The notes: generated from the letters alone by a model not told the origin. Positions 7,420 to 15,289 are shown, counted from the stretch's first letter. The stretch: DNA of 15,289 nt from Acidimicrobiaceae bacterium (GCA_013044415.1 JABEUO010000184.1:1-15289), one strand, 5' to 3'. Numbers and translations: made by a program.

Positions 7420-10400
7420 GTGCTAGATGTAAATAACTTTGACCAGCTTCGGATCGGTCTAGCCACGACCGATCACATTAGGAACTGGTCACATGGTGAG
7501 GTTAAAAAGCCCGAGACCATTAACTACCGGACGCTTCGACCCGAAAAGGACGGACTCTTCTGCGAGAAGATCTTCGGGCCGACCCGTGACTGGGAATGCT
7601 ACTGCGGAAAGTACAAGAGGGTTCGCTTCAAAGGAATCGTCTGTGAGCGCTGCGGCGTAGAAGTGACCCGCTCCAAGGTTCGCCGCGAGCGTATGGGCCA
7701 CATAGAGTTGGCTGCTCCGGTAGTGCATATCTGGTACCTGCGGGGTACGAGAAGCTGGCTTGCTTACCTGCTCATGGGGACGACTCCGAAAGAGGAGCTG
7801 AAGGCTAAGCAGCTAGAGAAGGTTATCTATTTTGCGGCCAACCTGGTTACTTGGGTGGACGAGGAGCGCAGACACCTAGAGCTCCCCAATCTAGAAGCCG
7901 AGCTTCAAGAGGAGCTAAAAGAGACCGAGGACGCGAGGGCTATCGATATAGAACGTAGGCTCCAGGCGCTAGAGCAGGAGATAGCAGAGCTCGAGGCGCA
8001 AGGCGCAAAGGACTCTGAAGTTCGTGCCCGTCAGCGCACCGGCGAGAAGGAGATCTCCATAGCGCGCGAGCGCTTCGACCAGGAGATCGAACTCGCCAAG
8101 CGGGCCTTCGACGAGTTTCGTGATCTCCATCCTCGCCAAATTATCGAGGACGAAATCCTCTGGAGGGAGATCTCGGATCGTTACGGCGAATACTTCGAGG
8201 GCGGAATGGGCGCCGAGGCGATCCACAAGCTTATCGGTAGGCTCGACCTCGACGAGGAGGAGCGCAAACTCCGTGACATGATCGAACCCCTCGCCCCTTC
8301 GAAGATAAATGAGCAGACGCGCAAGTCGCTACCTAACCAGAGAAGGCAAAAGGCTATTAAGAGGCTCCGTATTGTCTCTGCGTTTAACCAACGAGACGAG
8401 GCGGGGAGGCGAATTAACGATCCGAGGGCGATGATCCTAGAGCTAGTTCCGGTGATTCCACCGGACCTCAGGCCGATGGTCCAGCTCGACGGCGGGCGCT
8501 TCGCTACATCGGACCTTAATGACCTTTACAGAAGGGTTATCAACCGTAACAATCGGTTGAAGAGACTGTTGGACCTCGGTGCACCAGAGATCATTGTCAA
8601 CAATGAGAAGAGGATGCTTCAAGAGGCCGTAGACGCACTCTTTGACAATGGCAGGAGGGGCCGTCCGGTTACCGGTCCGGGAAACAGGCCGCTAAAGAGC
8701 CTTTCGGATATGTTGAAGGGCAAGCAGGGTCGTTTCCGTCAGAACCTACTTGGCAAGAGGGTCGACTATTCGGGTCGATCGGTGATCGTGGTAGGACCGA
8801 ACCTCCAACTCCATCAGTGTGGCCTGCCGAAGCAGATGGCACTCGAGCTATTCAAGCCCTTCGTTATGAAGCGGCTCGTCGATCTCGAATACGCACAGAA
8901 CATCAAGAGTGCAAAGCGGATGGTGGAGAGGAGGAGACCACAAGTCTGGGAAGTGCTAGACAACGTGATCAAAGAGCACCCAGTACTGCTCAACCGTGCG
9001 CCTACGCTGCACAGACTAGGTATCCAGGCCTTTGAGCCGGTGCTCGTAGAGGGTAAGGCGATTCAGATCCATCCATTGGTCTGCACTGCCTTTAACGCAG
9101 ACTTCGACGGTGACCAGATGGCTGTTCACCTTCCGCTTTCTGCAGAAGCTCAGGCTGAGGCTAGAATCCTTATGCTCTCGGCTAATAACATCCTTTCGCC
9201 GGCCACGGGAAGGCCAATTACTGTTCCGACCCAGGACATGGTGTTCGGGTGCTACTACTTGACCATGGAGGTCGAAGGAGAGCCGGGAGAGGGCAGGACC
9301 TTTAGGCGCATCCACGAGATCGAGATGGCCTACGAGGAGAAGACCCTCGGCTTGCACGCCAAGATCAATTTCAGGCGACAAGTCGGCGAGGACTCCGAAG
9401 GACTACCCATCTACGAGGATGTCCTAACTACTGCGGGAAGGGTCTTTTTCAATACGGCACTACCGGCGGACTTCCGTTTTATCAACGTTCTTGTTGGTAA
9501 GAGGTCGCTGCCGATCGGTACGATTGTCGAAGAGATTGCCGCTAAGTATCCTAAGGCGATCGTCCAGGAGAGCCTCGACAAGATCAAGGCCCTCGGTTTT
9601 CGCTTCGCTTCACAGTCTGGTCTGACGATCTCGATAGACGACGTCAAGACCCCGCCCGACAAGGCCCAGATTCTCGACAAGTACGAGAAAGAGGCGGAGA
9701 AGGCCGAGATGCAGTTCAAGAGGGGATTTATCACCGACGATGAGCGTCGTCAGAAGGAGATAGAGACCTGGACTTCGGCCAACTCGGAAGTCGGAAAGGC
9801 GATGGAGTCGATGCTTTCTCAAATCGGCTTCAACCCGCTCGACATGATGGTGGACTCGGGTGCCCGAGGAAACAGCCAGCAGATTAGGCAGATTTCCGGC
9901 ATGAAGGGGTTGGTCTCCAACCCTCGAGGCGAGATGATCCCCCGACCGATCAAGAGTTCATTCCGTGAAGGCCTTTCGGTCTTGGAGTACTTCATCTCCA
10001 CCCACGGCGCCAGGAAGGGACTCGCCGACACCGCCCTAAGGACAGCTGACTCTGGCTACTTGACAAGGAGACTTGTCGACGTCGCCCAGGAGCTGATAGT
10101 TCGTTCGGACGATTGCGGATCGACTAGGGGAATCTGGCTCGAAGATATCAAGCCAGACGAGCCCGGCAAGAGGTTCTATATTGAGACCCGCGCCTACGGT
10201 AGGACACTGGTCGAGCCGGTCAAGCTGGCCGGTGGCCGAGTTATCGCAGTTGGTACCCTACTAACCAATGACCTCGTTTCCGAGATTCGGGATGATCCAG
10301 GGGTGAATAGAATCAGGGTCAGATCAGTGCTGACCTGTGAGGCGATGCAGGGGATCTGTGCGGTCTGCTACGGCCAGTCACTATCGGCAACGGGGCTCAT

Positions 10401-11385
10401 AGAGCTTGGGGAGGCGGTCGGAGTGATTGCAGCCCAGTCGATTGGTGAGCCAGGAACCCAGCTGACCATGCGTACCTTCCACCAGGGTGGTATTGCCGGC
10501 CAGGACATTACCCACGGTCTGCCTAGGGTCGTTGAGCTCTTTGAAGCTAGGACTCCAAAGGGTGCTGCGGTTCTCTCCCGTACCACGGGTGTCGTCCGGA
10601 TAGAGGATGACGAGAACGGCCGGAAGGTTTCGGTTATCGGTGATGATGGGATCGATGAGACTCATTTCCTTTCGACTCGCACTCACCTAGAGGTGCACGA
10701 TGGCCAAGAAGTTGAGGCCGGAGACGCCTTGGTTGAAGGGCCAAAGGATCCTAAGGAGCTCCTGGAGATTAGGGGTATTAGGGAGACCCAGCAGTACTTG
10801 GTCGAAGAGGTGCAGAAGGTCTATAGGGACCAAGGTGTATCCATCCACGACAAGCACATCGAACTTATCGTCCGCCAGATGCTTCGCAGGGTACTCGTCG
10901 CTGAGCCCGGTGACTCGCCATTCTTGCCGGGAGAGAGGGTCGATACTCGGGTATACGCCGAGGTCAATTCCAAGCTCGCCGCCGATGGCAGCCGTCCAGC
11001 GGAGGGGAGACCCGAGCTGATGGGTATCACAAAGGCTTCGTTAGCAACCGATTCATGGCTGTCCGCCGCCTCTTTCCAGGAGACGACGCGGATACTCACC
11101 GAAGCGGCGATCGAGGGTAAGTCGGACTCGCTTTTGGGACTCAAGGAGAACATCATCATCGGTAAGCTGATCCCAGCGGGAACTGGAATGCCCGCCTATA
11201 GGGAGATGGCTCCTTTTGCTCCAGATGCAAAGCCACTCAACTACTGGTCGAGCAGGGAGTTTGACGATTTCGACGAGTTCGAAGTCGACGAAGATTACTA
11301 CTCGGGTACGGTGTTGGGGTCGGATGGAGATTTTGACCCGAATGCCGGATTGGATCCCGACGGAGGAGTCGCTTCGGAGGGATAA
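7420..11385 (+). CDS. rpoC: DNA-directed RNA polymerase subunit beta-prime
   Basis: RpoC carries the catalytic magnesium site of RNA polymerase. The product is 1321 residues. Zinc site 1 has C60, C62, C75 and C78. A charged coiled-coil insertion lies at about 148-236, as in actinobacterial beta-prime. The catalytic NADFDGD is at 559-565, with D561, D563 and D565. The bridge helix lies at about 860-890 (GLADTALRTADSGYLTRR). Zinc site 2 has C899, C973, C980 and C983. The trigger loop begins at GEPGTQLTMRTFH, with M1017, R1018 and H1021 equivalent to E. coli 932, 933 and 936. The tail after about 1280 is strongly acidic and low in complexity. The GTG start follows the rpoB stop with no gap, and GAGAGGGG (7404-7411) inside rpoB serves as ribosome binding site, so translation is probably coupled. 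Confidence 0.98.
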   Translation: MLDVNNFDQLRIGLATTDHIRNWSHGEVKKPETINYRTLRPEKDGLFCEKIFGPTRDWECYCGKYKRVRFKGIVCERCGVEVTRSKVRRERMGHIELAAPVVHIWYLRGTRSWLAYLLMGTTPKEELKAKQLEKVIYFAANLVTWVDEERRHLELPNLEAELQEELKETEDARAIDIERRLQALEQEIAELEAQGAKDSEVRARQRTGEKEISIARERFDQEIELAKRAFDEFRDLHPRQIIEDEILWREISDRYGEYFEGGMGAEAIHKLIGRLDLDEEERKLRDMIEPLAPSKINEQTRKSLPNQRRQKAIKRLRIVSAFNQRDEAGRRINDPRAMILELVPVIPPDLRPMVQLDGGRFATSDLNDLYRRVINRNNRLKRLLDLGAPEIIVNNEKRMLQEAVDALFDNGRRGRPVTGPGNRPLKSLSDMLKGKQGRFRQNLLGKRVDYSGRSVIVVGPNLQLHQCGLPKQMALELFKPFVMKRLVDLEYAQNIKSAKRMVERRRPQVWEVLDNVIKEHPVLLNRAPTLHRLGIQAFEPVLVEGKAIQIHPLVCTAFNADFDGDQMAVHLPLSAEAQAEARILMLSANNILSPATGRPITVPTQDMVFGCYYLTMEVEGEPGEGRTFRRIHEIEMAYEEKTLGLHAKINFRRQVGEDSEGLPIYEDVLTTAGRVFFNTALPADFRFINVLVGKRSLPIGTIVEEIAAKYPKAIVQESLDKIKALGFRFASQSGLTISIDDVKTPPDKAQILDKYEKEAEKAEMQFKRGFITDDERRQKEIETWTSANSEVGKAMESMLSQIGFNPLDMMVDSGARGNSQQIRQISGMKGLVSNPRGEMIPRPIKSSFREGLSVLEYFISTHGARKGLADTALRTADSGYLTRRLVDVAQELIVRSDDCGSTRGIWLEDIKPDEPGKRFYIETRAYGRTLVEPVKLAGGRVIAVGTLLTNDLVSEIRDDPGVNRIRVRSVLTCEAMQGICAVCYGQSLSATGLIELGEAVGVIAAQSIGEPGTQLTMRTFHQGGIAGQDITHGLPRVVELFEARTPKGAAVLSRTTGVVRIEDDENGRKVSVIGDDGIDETHFLSTRTHLEVHDGQEVEAGDALVEGPKDPKELLEIRGIRETQQYLVEEVQKVYRDQGVSIHDKHIELIVRQMLRRVLVAEPGDSPFLPGERVDTRVYAEVNSKLAADGSRPAEGRPELMGITKASLATDSWLSAASFQETTRILTEAAIEGKSDSLLGLKENIIIGKLIPAGTGMPAYREMAPFAPDAKPLNYWSSREFDDFDEFEVDEDYYSGTVLGSDGDFDPNAGLDPDGGVASEG

Positions 11386-11397
11386 AAGTCGCATGGT

Positions 11398-11445
11398 GGC
11401 CCTTTTGTTCCTGTAAGAATTACAATGCTGCAGGAACTAAGGGCC
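11398..11445 (+). promoter_or_regulatory. Large hairpin 1 of the rpsL leader
   Basis: GGCCCTT (11398-11404) pairs with AAGGGCC (11439-11445), and GTTCCTG (11407-11413) pairs with CAGGAAC (11431-11437). The two 7-bp stems are separated by a small 2-by-1 internal loop, and the apical loop is 17 nt (11414-11430). No T-tract follows, so this is not a simple terminator. It begins 13 nt after the rpoC stop. It could be a processing site between rpoC and rpsL, a protein-binding element, or part of an attenuator. Confidence 0.6.
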
Positions 11446-11463
11446 GATGCGCGTATCATGATA

Positions 11464-11494
11464 GGTCGGGTCGTAGGGCCTTTTGGTCCCGACC
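11464..11494 (+). promoter_or_regulatory. Hairpin 2 of the rpsL leader, with an alternative fold
   Basis: GGTCGGG (11464-11470) pairs perfectly with CCCGACC (11488-11494). An internal alternative uses GGGCC (11476-11480) against GGTCCC (11485-11490) with one bulge and a TTTT loop. Both use CCC at 11488-11490, so they exclude each other. The segment 11476-11491 resembles the 5' arm of hairpin 1 (13 of 16 bases by eye), which could allow exchange of partners. The switching role is inference. Confidence 0.5.
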
Positions 11495-11504
11495 AACAGT
11501 TCGG

Positions 11505-11519
11505 GCTCACTTTGTGAGC
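11505..11519 (+). promoter_or_regulatory. Hairpin 3 of the rpsL leader
   Basis: GCTCAC (11505-11510) and GTGAGC (11514-11519) form a perfect 6-bp stem with a TTT loop, ending 11 nt before the rpsL ribosome binding site GGAGAGG (11531-11537). It could limit or guide ribosome access to rpsL. Confidence 0.5.
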
Positions 11520-11543
11520 GATTCAATGACGGAGAGGTAATTC

Positions 11544-11915
11544 GTGCCTACTATTGCCCAGCTGGTGCGTAAGGGGCGGGAGAGCAAGAGGTCTAAGACA
11601 AAGACTCCTGCACTAAAGGGTTCCCCCCAGCGCAGGGGGGTCTGCACCCGTGTCTATACGACTACACCGAAGAAGCCGAACTCGGCTTTGCGTAAGGTCG
11701 CTCGTGTGCGCCTTACCAGTGGAGTCGAGATCACCGCATATATTCCCGGTGTTGGACACAACCTACAGGAGCACTCCATTGTGCTCGTGAGGGGTGGAAG
11801 GGTGAAGGACCTCCCAGGTGTGCGGTACAAGATCATACGCGGGTCGCTCGATACCGCCGGAGTAAAGAATCGTAAGCAGGCTAGAAGCCGATACGGTGCG
11901 AAGAAGGAGAAGTAG
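11544..11915 (+). CDS. rpsL: 30S ribosomal protein S12
   Basis: S12 lies at the decoding centre and governs translational accuracy; it is the classical streptomycin-resistance locus. The product is 123 residues, a standard bacterial length. The conserved loop TTTPKKPNSALRK (39-51) has K43 and K44, and GRVKDLPGVRY (85-95) has K88 and D89. These are the usual unmutated residues. The start is GTG with GGAGAGG (11531-11537) 6 nt upstream, and MPTIAQLVRKGR is the expected N-terminus. It opens the str operon (rpsL-rpsG-fusA-tuf), is separated from rpoC by a three-hairpin leader, and is followed after 5 nt by rpsG. Confidence 0.98.
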   Translation: MPTIAQLVRKGRESKRSKTKTPALKGSPQRRGVCTRVYTTTPKKPNSALRKVARVRLTSGVEITAYIPGVGHNLQEHSIVLVRGGRVKDLPGVRYKIIRGSLDTAGVKNRKQARSRYGAKKEK

Positions 11916-11920
11916 GCGAT

Positions 11921-12391
11921 ATGCCTAGGAAGGGCCCAGCCCCAAGGAGAGAGCTGATAGCGGATCCGATCTACAAGTCGGTTTTAGTGAGTCAGCTCGT
12001 CAATAAGATCCTCTCACGCGGGAAGAAGACTCTCGCAGAGCATATTGTTTACGGTGCCTTGGATCAGGTGAAGGAGAAGACGGGTTCAGACCCCCTCACC
12101 GTGTTGAAGAGGGCAGTCGAGAATACTCGTCCCGAGCTCGAAGTTCGCTCGCGAAGGGTGGGTGGAGCTACCTATCAGGTGCCGGTCGAGGTTAGGCCGC
12201 GTAGGGCAACCACTTTAGCCATCCGGTGGCTTGTGGGTCACTCTAAGTCCAGGCGAGAGAAGACCATGGTTCTTAGGCTCGCCGCCGAGATCCTCGATGC
12301 TTCCAATGGAATTGGAGCGTCGGTAAAACGGCGTGAGGACATGCACAAGATGGCAGAGTCCAACAAGGCTTTTGCGCACTACCGCTGGTAG
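11921..12391 (+). CDS. rpsG: 30S ribosomal protein S7
   Basis: S7 initiates assembly of the 30S head by binding the 3' domain of 16S rRNA, and it contacts E-site tRNA. In E. coli it represses str-operon translation. The 156-residue product is full length and begins MPRKGPAPRRELIADPIY. It contains the family segment RRVGGATYQVPVEVRPRR (about residues 78-95) and ends in SNKAFAHYRW. The ATG lies 5 nt after the rpsL stop. Its probable ribosome binding site, AAGGAG (11904-11909), is within the rpsL tail, so translation is probably coupled. That short spacer leaves no room for the long rpsL-rpsG binding site for S7 found in E. coli. Confidence 0.98.
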   Translation: MPRKGPAPRRELIADPIYKSVLVSQLVNKILSRGKKTLAEHIVYGALDQVKEKTGSDPLTVLKRAVENTRPELEVRSRRVGGATYQVPVEVRPRRATTLAIRWLVGHSKSRREKTMVLRLAAEILDASNGIGASVKRREDMHKMAESNKAFAHYRW

Positions 12392-12442
12392 GTAGTCGGG
12401 CCGGTCTTTCCGGTTGTTATTAGGTGTTACTTACCGGTTTTA

Positions 12443-12466
12443 TGGCCTGACCTGGTGGTCAGGCCA
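12443..12466 (+). promoter_or_regulatory. Perfect 10-bp inverted repeat (TGGCCTGACC/GGTCAGGCCA)
   Basis: The two 10-base arms are exact reverse complements around a TGGT loop and lie 51 nt after the rpsG stop. No T-run follows, so an ordinary intrinsic terminator is unlikely. The left arm contains CTGACC, which could serve as a -35 element, so the repeat may be an operator, an RNA hairpin, or both. This is the most symmetrical element in the window. Confidence 0.6.
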
Positions 12467-12476
12467 CTGGTACGAT
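12447..12476 (+). promoter_or_regulatory. Candidate housekeeping-sigma promoter for fusA-tuf
   Basis: CTGACC (12447-12452, four of six matching TTGACA) and TACGAT (12471-12476, four of six matching TATAAT) are 18 nt apart. Transcription would start near 12483 and give a leader of about 170 nt before fusA. A separate promoter would explain the large rpsG-fusA gap. It is a by-eye match of moderate quality. Confidence 0.35.
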
Positions 12477-12552
12477 ATGGTGGAGACTCGATTCGAATCC
12501 AAGCGATCGATGAAACGCCGATTATTTAGTGGTTTAGGTGCCTATGGCCCTA

Positions 12553-12567
12553 TTGGGATGGTCCCAA
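12553..12567 (+). promoter_or_regulatory. Hairpin in the fusA leader
   Basis: TTGGGA (12553-12558) and TCCCAA (12562-12567) form a perfect 6-bp stem with a TGG loop. The function is not known. It lies in the 265-nt non-coding gap between rpsG and fusA, which also contains the 10-bp palindrome GATTCGAATC (12490-12499). Confidence 0.4.
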
Positions 12568-12585
12568 AGGGATTGGTGTCTTTTA

Positions 12586-12623
12586 GAGGATGTAGGAATG
12601 GCGCGTTGCGTCATTAGATCCTC
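12586..12623 (+). promoter_or_regulatory. Two-tier hairpin just upstream of fusA
   Basis: GAGGAT (12586-12591) pairs with ATCCTC (12618-12623). Inside it TGGCGC (12599-12604) pairs with GCGTCA (12608-12613), with one G-T wobble and a GTT loop. The element ends about 20 nt before the fusA ribosome binding site and could influence initiation. The pairing was read by eye. Confidence 0.35.
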
Positions 12624-12656
12624 AATTCAGAGATTGGCCGATCGAGGCGGCATGAG

Positions 12657-14744
12657 ATGGCAACGAAGCGTGAATATCCGTTAGAGAGATATCGGAATAT
12701 CGGTATCATGGCCCACATCGACGCGGGCAAGACAACCACGACAGAGCGCATCTTGTACTACACCGGCAAGAATTACAAGATTGGTGAGGTGCACGAGGGG
12801 GCTGCGACTATGGACTGGATGGTCCAGGAGCAAGAGCGTGGTATCACCATAACCTCGGCGGCAACCACTGCATATTGGAATGATCACAGGATCAATATCA
12901 TCGACACACCCGGCCACGTCGATTTCACCGTTGAGGTGGAGCGGTCTCTACGTGTACTAGACGGTGCCGTGGCGGTTTTCGACGCGGTGGCTGGGGTAGA
13001 ACCCCAGACCGAGACGGTGTGGCGCCAGGCGAACAAGTATCAAGTCCCAAGGATGTGCTTCGTTAATAAGATGGACCGTGTCGGGGCTAACTTCGACAGG
13101 TGCGTAGAGATGATCAGGGATCGGCTTGACGCTGTTCCAGCGGTCATCCAACTTCCAATCGGCTCGGAGAGCGAATTTGCGGGCATCGTCGATTTGATAT
13201 CGATGAAGGGTGTCGTGTGGGACGACGTAATGGGTGAGACCTTCACCGTTATCGACATACCTGAGGCGATGCGTGGCGAGGCCGACTCCGCCTATCAAGA
13301 GCTAATCGATACCCTTTCCAACTACGACGATGACTTAATGGAGAAGTTCCTCTCGGAACAGGAGATCAGCCAGTCGTTTCTAAAGGGCGTAATTCGTCGA
13401 CTGACGATTGAAAATCAGATCGTTCCCGTTCTGTGCGGATCGGCCTTCAAAAACAAAGGTGTCCAGGCGATGCTGGATGCGGTCGTCGACTTCCTCCCTT
13501 CTCCACTCGATATTCCACCGACTGAGGGTACAGACGTCCGCTTGGTTGAGCCCCTGACTCGTAAGCCCGACGACAATGAATCATTCTCCGCGCTGGCTTT
13601 CAAGATCATGACCGACCCATATGTAGGCAAGCTCACCTACTTCAGGGTTTATTCGGGCACTTTGGACAAGGGTGCTACCGTGTTGAATACGACCAAGGAT
13701 AGAAAAGAGCGCCTCGGTCGGTTGCTTCTTATGCACGCTAACCACAGGGAAGATATCGAGACGATCTACGCTGGGGATATCGTCGCAGCCGTCGGACTGA
13801 AAAATACCACTACCGGCGATACACTTTCTGACGTTGATGCTCCGATAATACTTGAGGCGCTGGAGTTTCCTGAGCCGGTTATCCACGTGGCGGTCGAGCC
13901 TAAGACTAAGGCCGATCAGGACAAGATGGGTCGTGCGCTCTATGCCCTCTCCGAAGAGGACCCAACCTTTAGGGTCAGAACCGATGATGAGACCGGTCAG
14001 ACCGTGATTTCTGGCATGGGTGAGCTCCACCTAGAGGTGCTAGTCGACCGGATGCTTAGAGAGTTTAAAGTTGACGCCAACGTCGGCAAGCCGCAGGTGG
14101 CATACCGAGAGACGATCCGTAAGAAGGTCGAAAAGATCGAGGAGCGCTACGTTAGGCAGTCCGGTGGACGAGGACAGTACGGCCACGTCGTTATTTCGCT
14201 CGAGCCAACTGGGCCCGGCGGAGGATATGAATTTATAGACAAGATCTCTGGGGGTGTGATTCCCAAGGAGTACATTCCCGCCGTTGATGCAGGTATTCAA
14301 GAGGCACTCCAGTCCGGCGTATTGGCCGGATACCCGATGGTTGACGTCAGGGTGACATTGACTTTTGGTTCTTACCACGAAGTCGACTCGTCGGAAATGG
14401 CCTTCAAGATAGCTGGATCGATGGCGGTGAAGAAGGCCGCCAGAGCAGCGTCCCCGGTTCTACTCGAGCCGGTTATGGCCGTTGAGGTCGTAACTCCCGA
14501 GGAGTACATGGGGGACGTGATAGGTGATCTCTCCTCTCGCCGTGGAAGGGTAGAGGGGATGGATCAGCGGGGATCGAGTCAGGTTATTAGGGCTCAGGTC
14601 CCCCTCGCCGAAATGTTTGGGTACGCGACCGATCTTCGGTCACGAACTCAGGGAAGGGCGACCTATACTATGCAGTTCAGCGCTTACAACGAAACTCCGG
14701 ATTCTATCGCTTCGGAGATAGTAAAACGGGTTCGGGGTGAGTAG
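12657..14744 (+). CDS. fusA: Elongation factor G
   Basis: EF-G is the GTPase that drives tRNA-mRNA translocation and, with RRF, ribosome recycling. The 695-residue length is normal. The G-domain motifs are complete: AHIDAGKT (19-26), RGITI (61-65), DTPGH (83-87, with H87 the catalytic histidine position), NKMD (137-140) and GSA (261-263). Domain IV is recognisable from VRQSGGRGQYGHVVISLEP, and the C-terminal domain V is complete (GYATDLRSRTQGRATYTMQF). The start is ATG 12657 with GAGG (12644-12647) 9 nt upstream. An out-of-frame ATG at 12652 lies between them. Unlike in tightly packed str operons, 265 nt separate it from rpsG. Confidence 0.98.
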   Translation: MATKREYPLERYRNIGIMAHIDAGKTTTTERILYYTGKNYKIGEVHEGAATMDWMVQEQERGITITSAATTAYWNDHRINIIDTPGHVDFTVEVERSLRVLDGAVAVFDAVAGVEPQTETVWRQANKYQVPRMCFVNKMDRVGANFDRCVEMIRDRLDAVPAVIQLPIGSESEFAGIVDLISMKGVVWDDVMGETFTVIDIPEAMRGEADSAYQELIDTLSNYDDDLMEKFLSEQEISQSFLKGVIRRLTIENQIVPVLCGSAFKNKGVQAMLDAVVDFLPSPLDIPPTEGTDVRLVEPLTRKPDDNESFSALAFKIMTDPYVGKLTYFRVYSGTLDKGATVLNTTKDRKERLGRLLLMHANHREDIETIYAGDIVAAVGLKNTTTGDTLSDVDAPIILEALEFPEPVIHVAVEPKTKADQDKMGRALYALSEEDPTFRVRTDDETGQTVISGMGELHLEVLVDRMLREFKVDANVGKPQVAYRETIRKKVEKIEERYVRQSGGRGQYGHVVISLEPTGPGGGYEFIDKISGGVIPKEYIPAVDAGIQEALQSGVLAGYPMVDVRVTLTFGSYHEVDSSEMAFKIAGSMAVKKAARAASPVLLEPVMAVEVVTPEEYMGDVIGDLSSRRGRVEGMDQRGSSQVIRAQVPLAEMFGYATDLRSRTQGRATYTMQFSAYNETPDSIASEIVKRVRGE

Positions 14745-14774
14745 ACTGCATAGGTTCGCGGTTAGACCAAAGTC

Positions 14775-14788
14775 TGCGCAATCGCGCA
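14775..14788 (+). other. Small hairpin between fusA and tuf
   Basis: TGCGC (14775-14779) and GCGCA (14784-14788) form a perfect 5-bp stem with an AATC loop in the 75-nt fusA-tuf gap. There is no T-tract, so it is not a terminator. I see no convincing promoter here. Confidence 0.3.
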
Positions 14789-14819
14789 ACGTTTCTGGAC
14801 CCACGGAGCAGTAGAGGAA

Positions 14820-15289
<470 letters not shown>

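Noticed and set aside
8817..9035. Plus-strand frame inside rpoC, and many minus-strand frames across the other genes
   Set aside because: They lie wholly within strongly conserved genes in other frames, lack ribosome binding sites and resemble no family; they are shadows.
12414..12617. 67-codon open frame in the rpsG-fusA gap (TTG start)
   Set aside because: It has no ribosome binding site and no recognisable composition or motif. It runs through the inverted repeat and hairpins, which explain this stretch better.
14760..14767. GGTTAGAC repeated at 2-9 and 14760-14767
   Set aside because: Repeats of 8-9 bases are expected many times by chance in 15 kb, and no shared context was seen beyond both being non-coding.

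Overview
The window is a contiguous, all-plus-strand stretch of the core transcription and translation gene cluster of a bacterium, almost certainly an actinobacterium. In order it holds tRNA-Trp, secE, nusG, rplK (L11), rplA (L1), rplJ (L10), rplL (L7/L12), rpoB, rpoC, rpsL (S12), rpsG (S7), fusA (EF-G) and the first 157 codons of tuf (EF-Tu), which is cut by the window end. The actinobacterial call rests on several things. RpoC carries the N-terminal coiled-coil insertion (about residues 148-236) seen in actinobacterial beta-prime. NusG has a long acidic N-terminal extension. tRNA-Trp sits directly before secE, and rpoBC is followed at once by the str operon. The base composition is only moderately GC-rich for the phylum, and AGG looks by eye to be a leading arginine codon. 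Together these suggest a deep-branching class such as Acidimicrobiia; that placement is inference.

Layout. Positions 1-446 hold tRNA-Trp followed 27 nt later by secE, then nusG (to 1155). Positions 1236-2430 hold the rplK-rplA pair. Positions 2431-2578 are a folded leader before rplJ with the look of an L10-binding autoregulatory leader. rplJ and rplL follow, with a small hairpin before the rplL Shine-Dalgarno site. Positions 3569-3858 are a 290-nt gap with a strong 11-bp terminator-like hairpin plus poly-T, then further structured leader sequence, before rpoB. rpoB and rpoC abut exactly (TAG|GTG). Positions 11386-11543 are a three-hairpin leader before rpsL. rpsL and rpsG are tightly coupled. 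Positions 12392-12656 are an unusually large rpsG-fusA gap holding a perfect 10-bp inverted repeat that overlaps a candidate promoter, and then more hairpins. fusA and tuf close the window.

How it works together. SecE is the small essential translocon subunit. NusG links RNA polymerase to the ribosome. L11, L1, L10 and L7/L12 build the L1 stalk and the GTPase-associated stalk on which EF-G and EF-Tu act. RpoB and RpoC form the polymerase catalytic core, and S12 and S7 belong to the small-subunit decoding and head regions. All coding sequences look intact, with canonical catalytic residues and wild-type residues at the classical rifampicin and streptomycin sites.

I found no mobile element, CRISPR array, foreign island or undescribed protein system. 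What merits a second look is the RNA-level regulation in the four larger gaps (2431-2578, 3569-3858, 11386-11543, 12392-12656). Their folds were read by eye and not computed.
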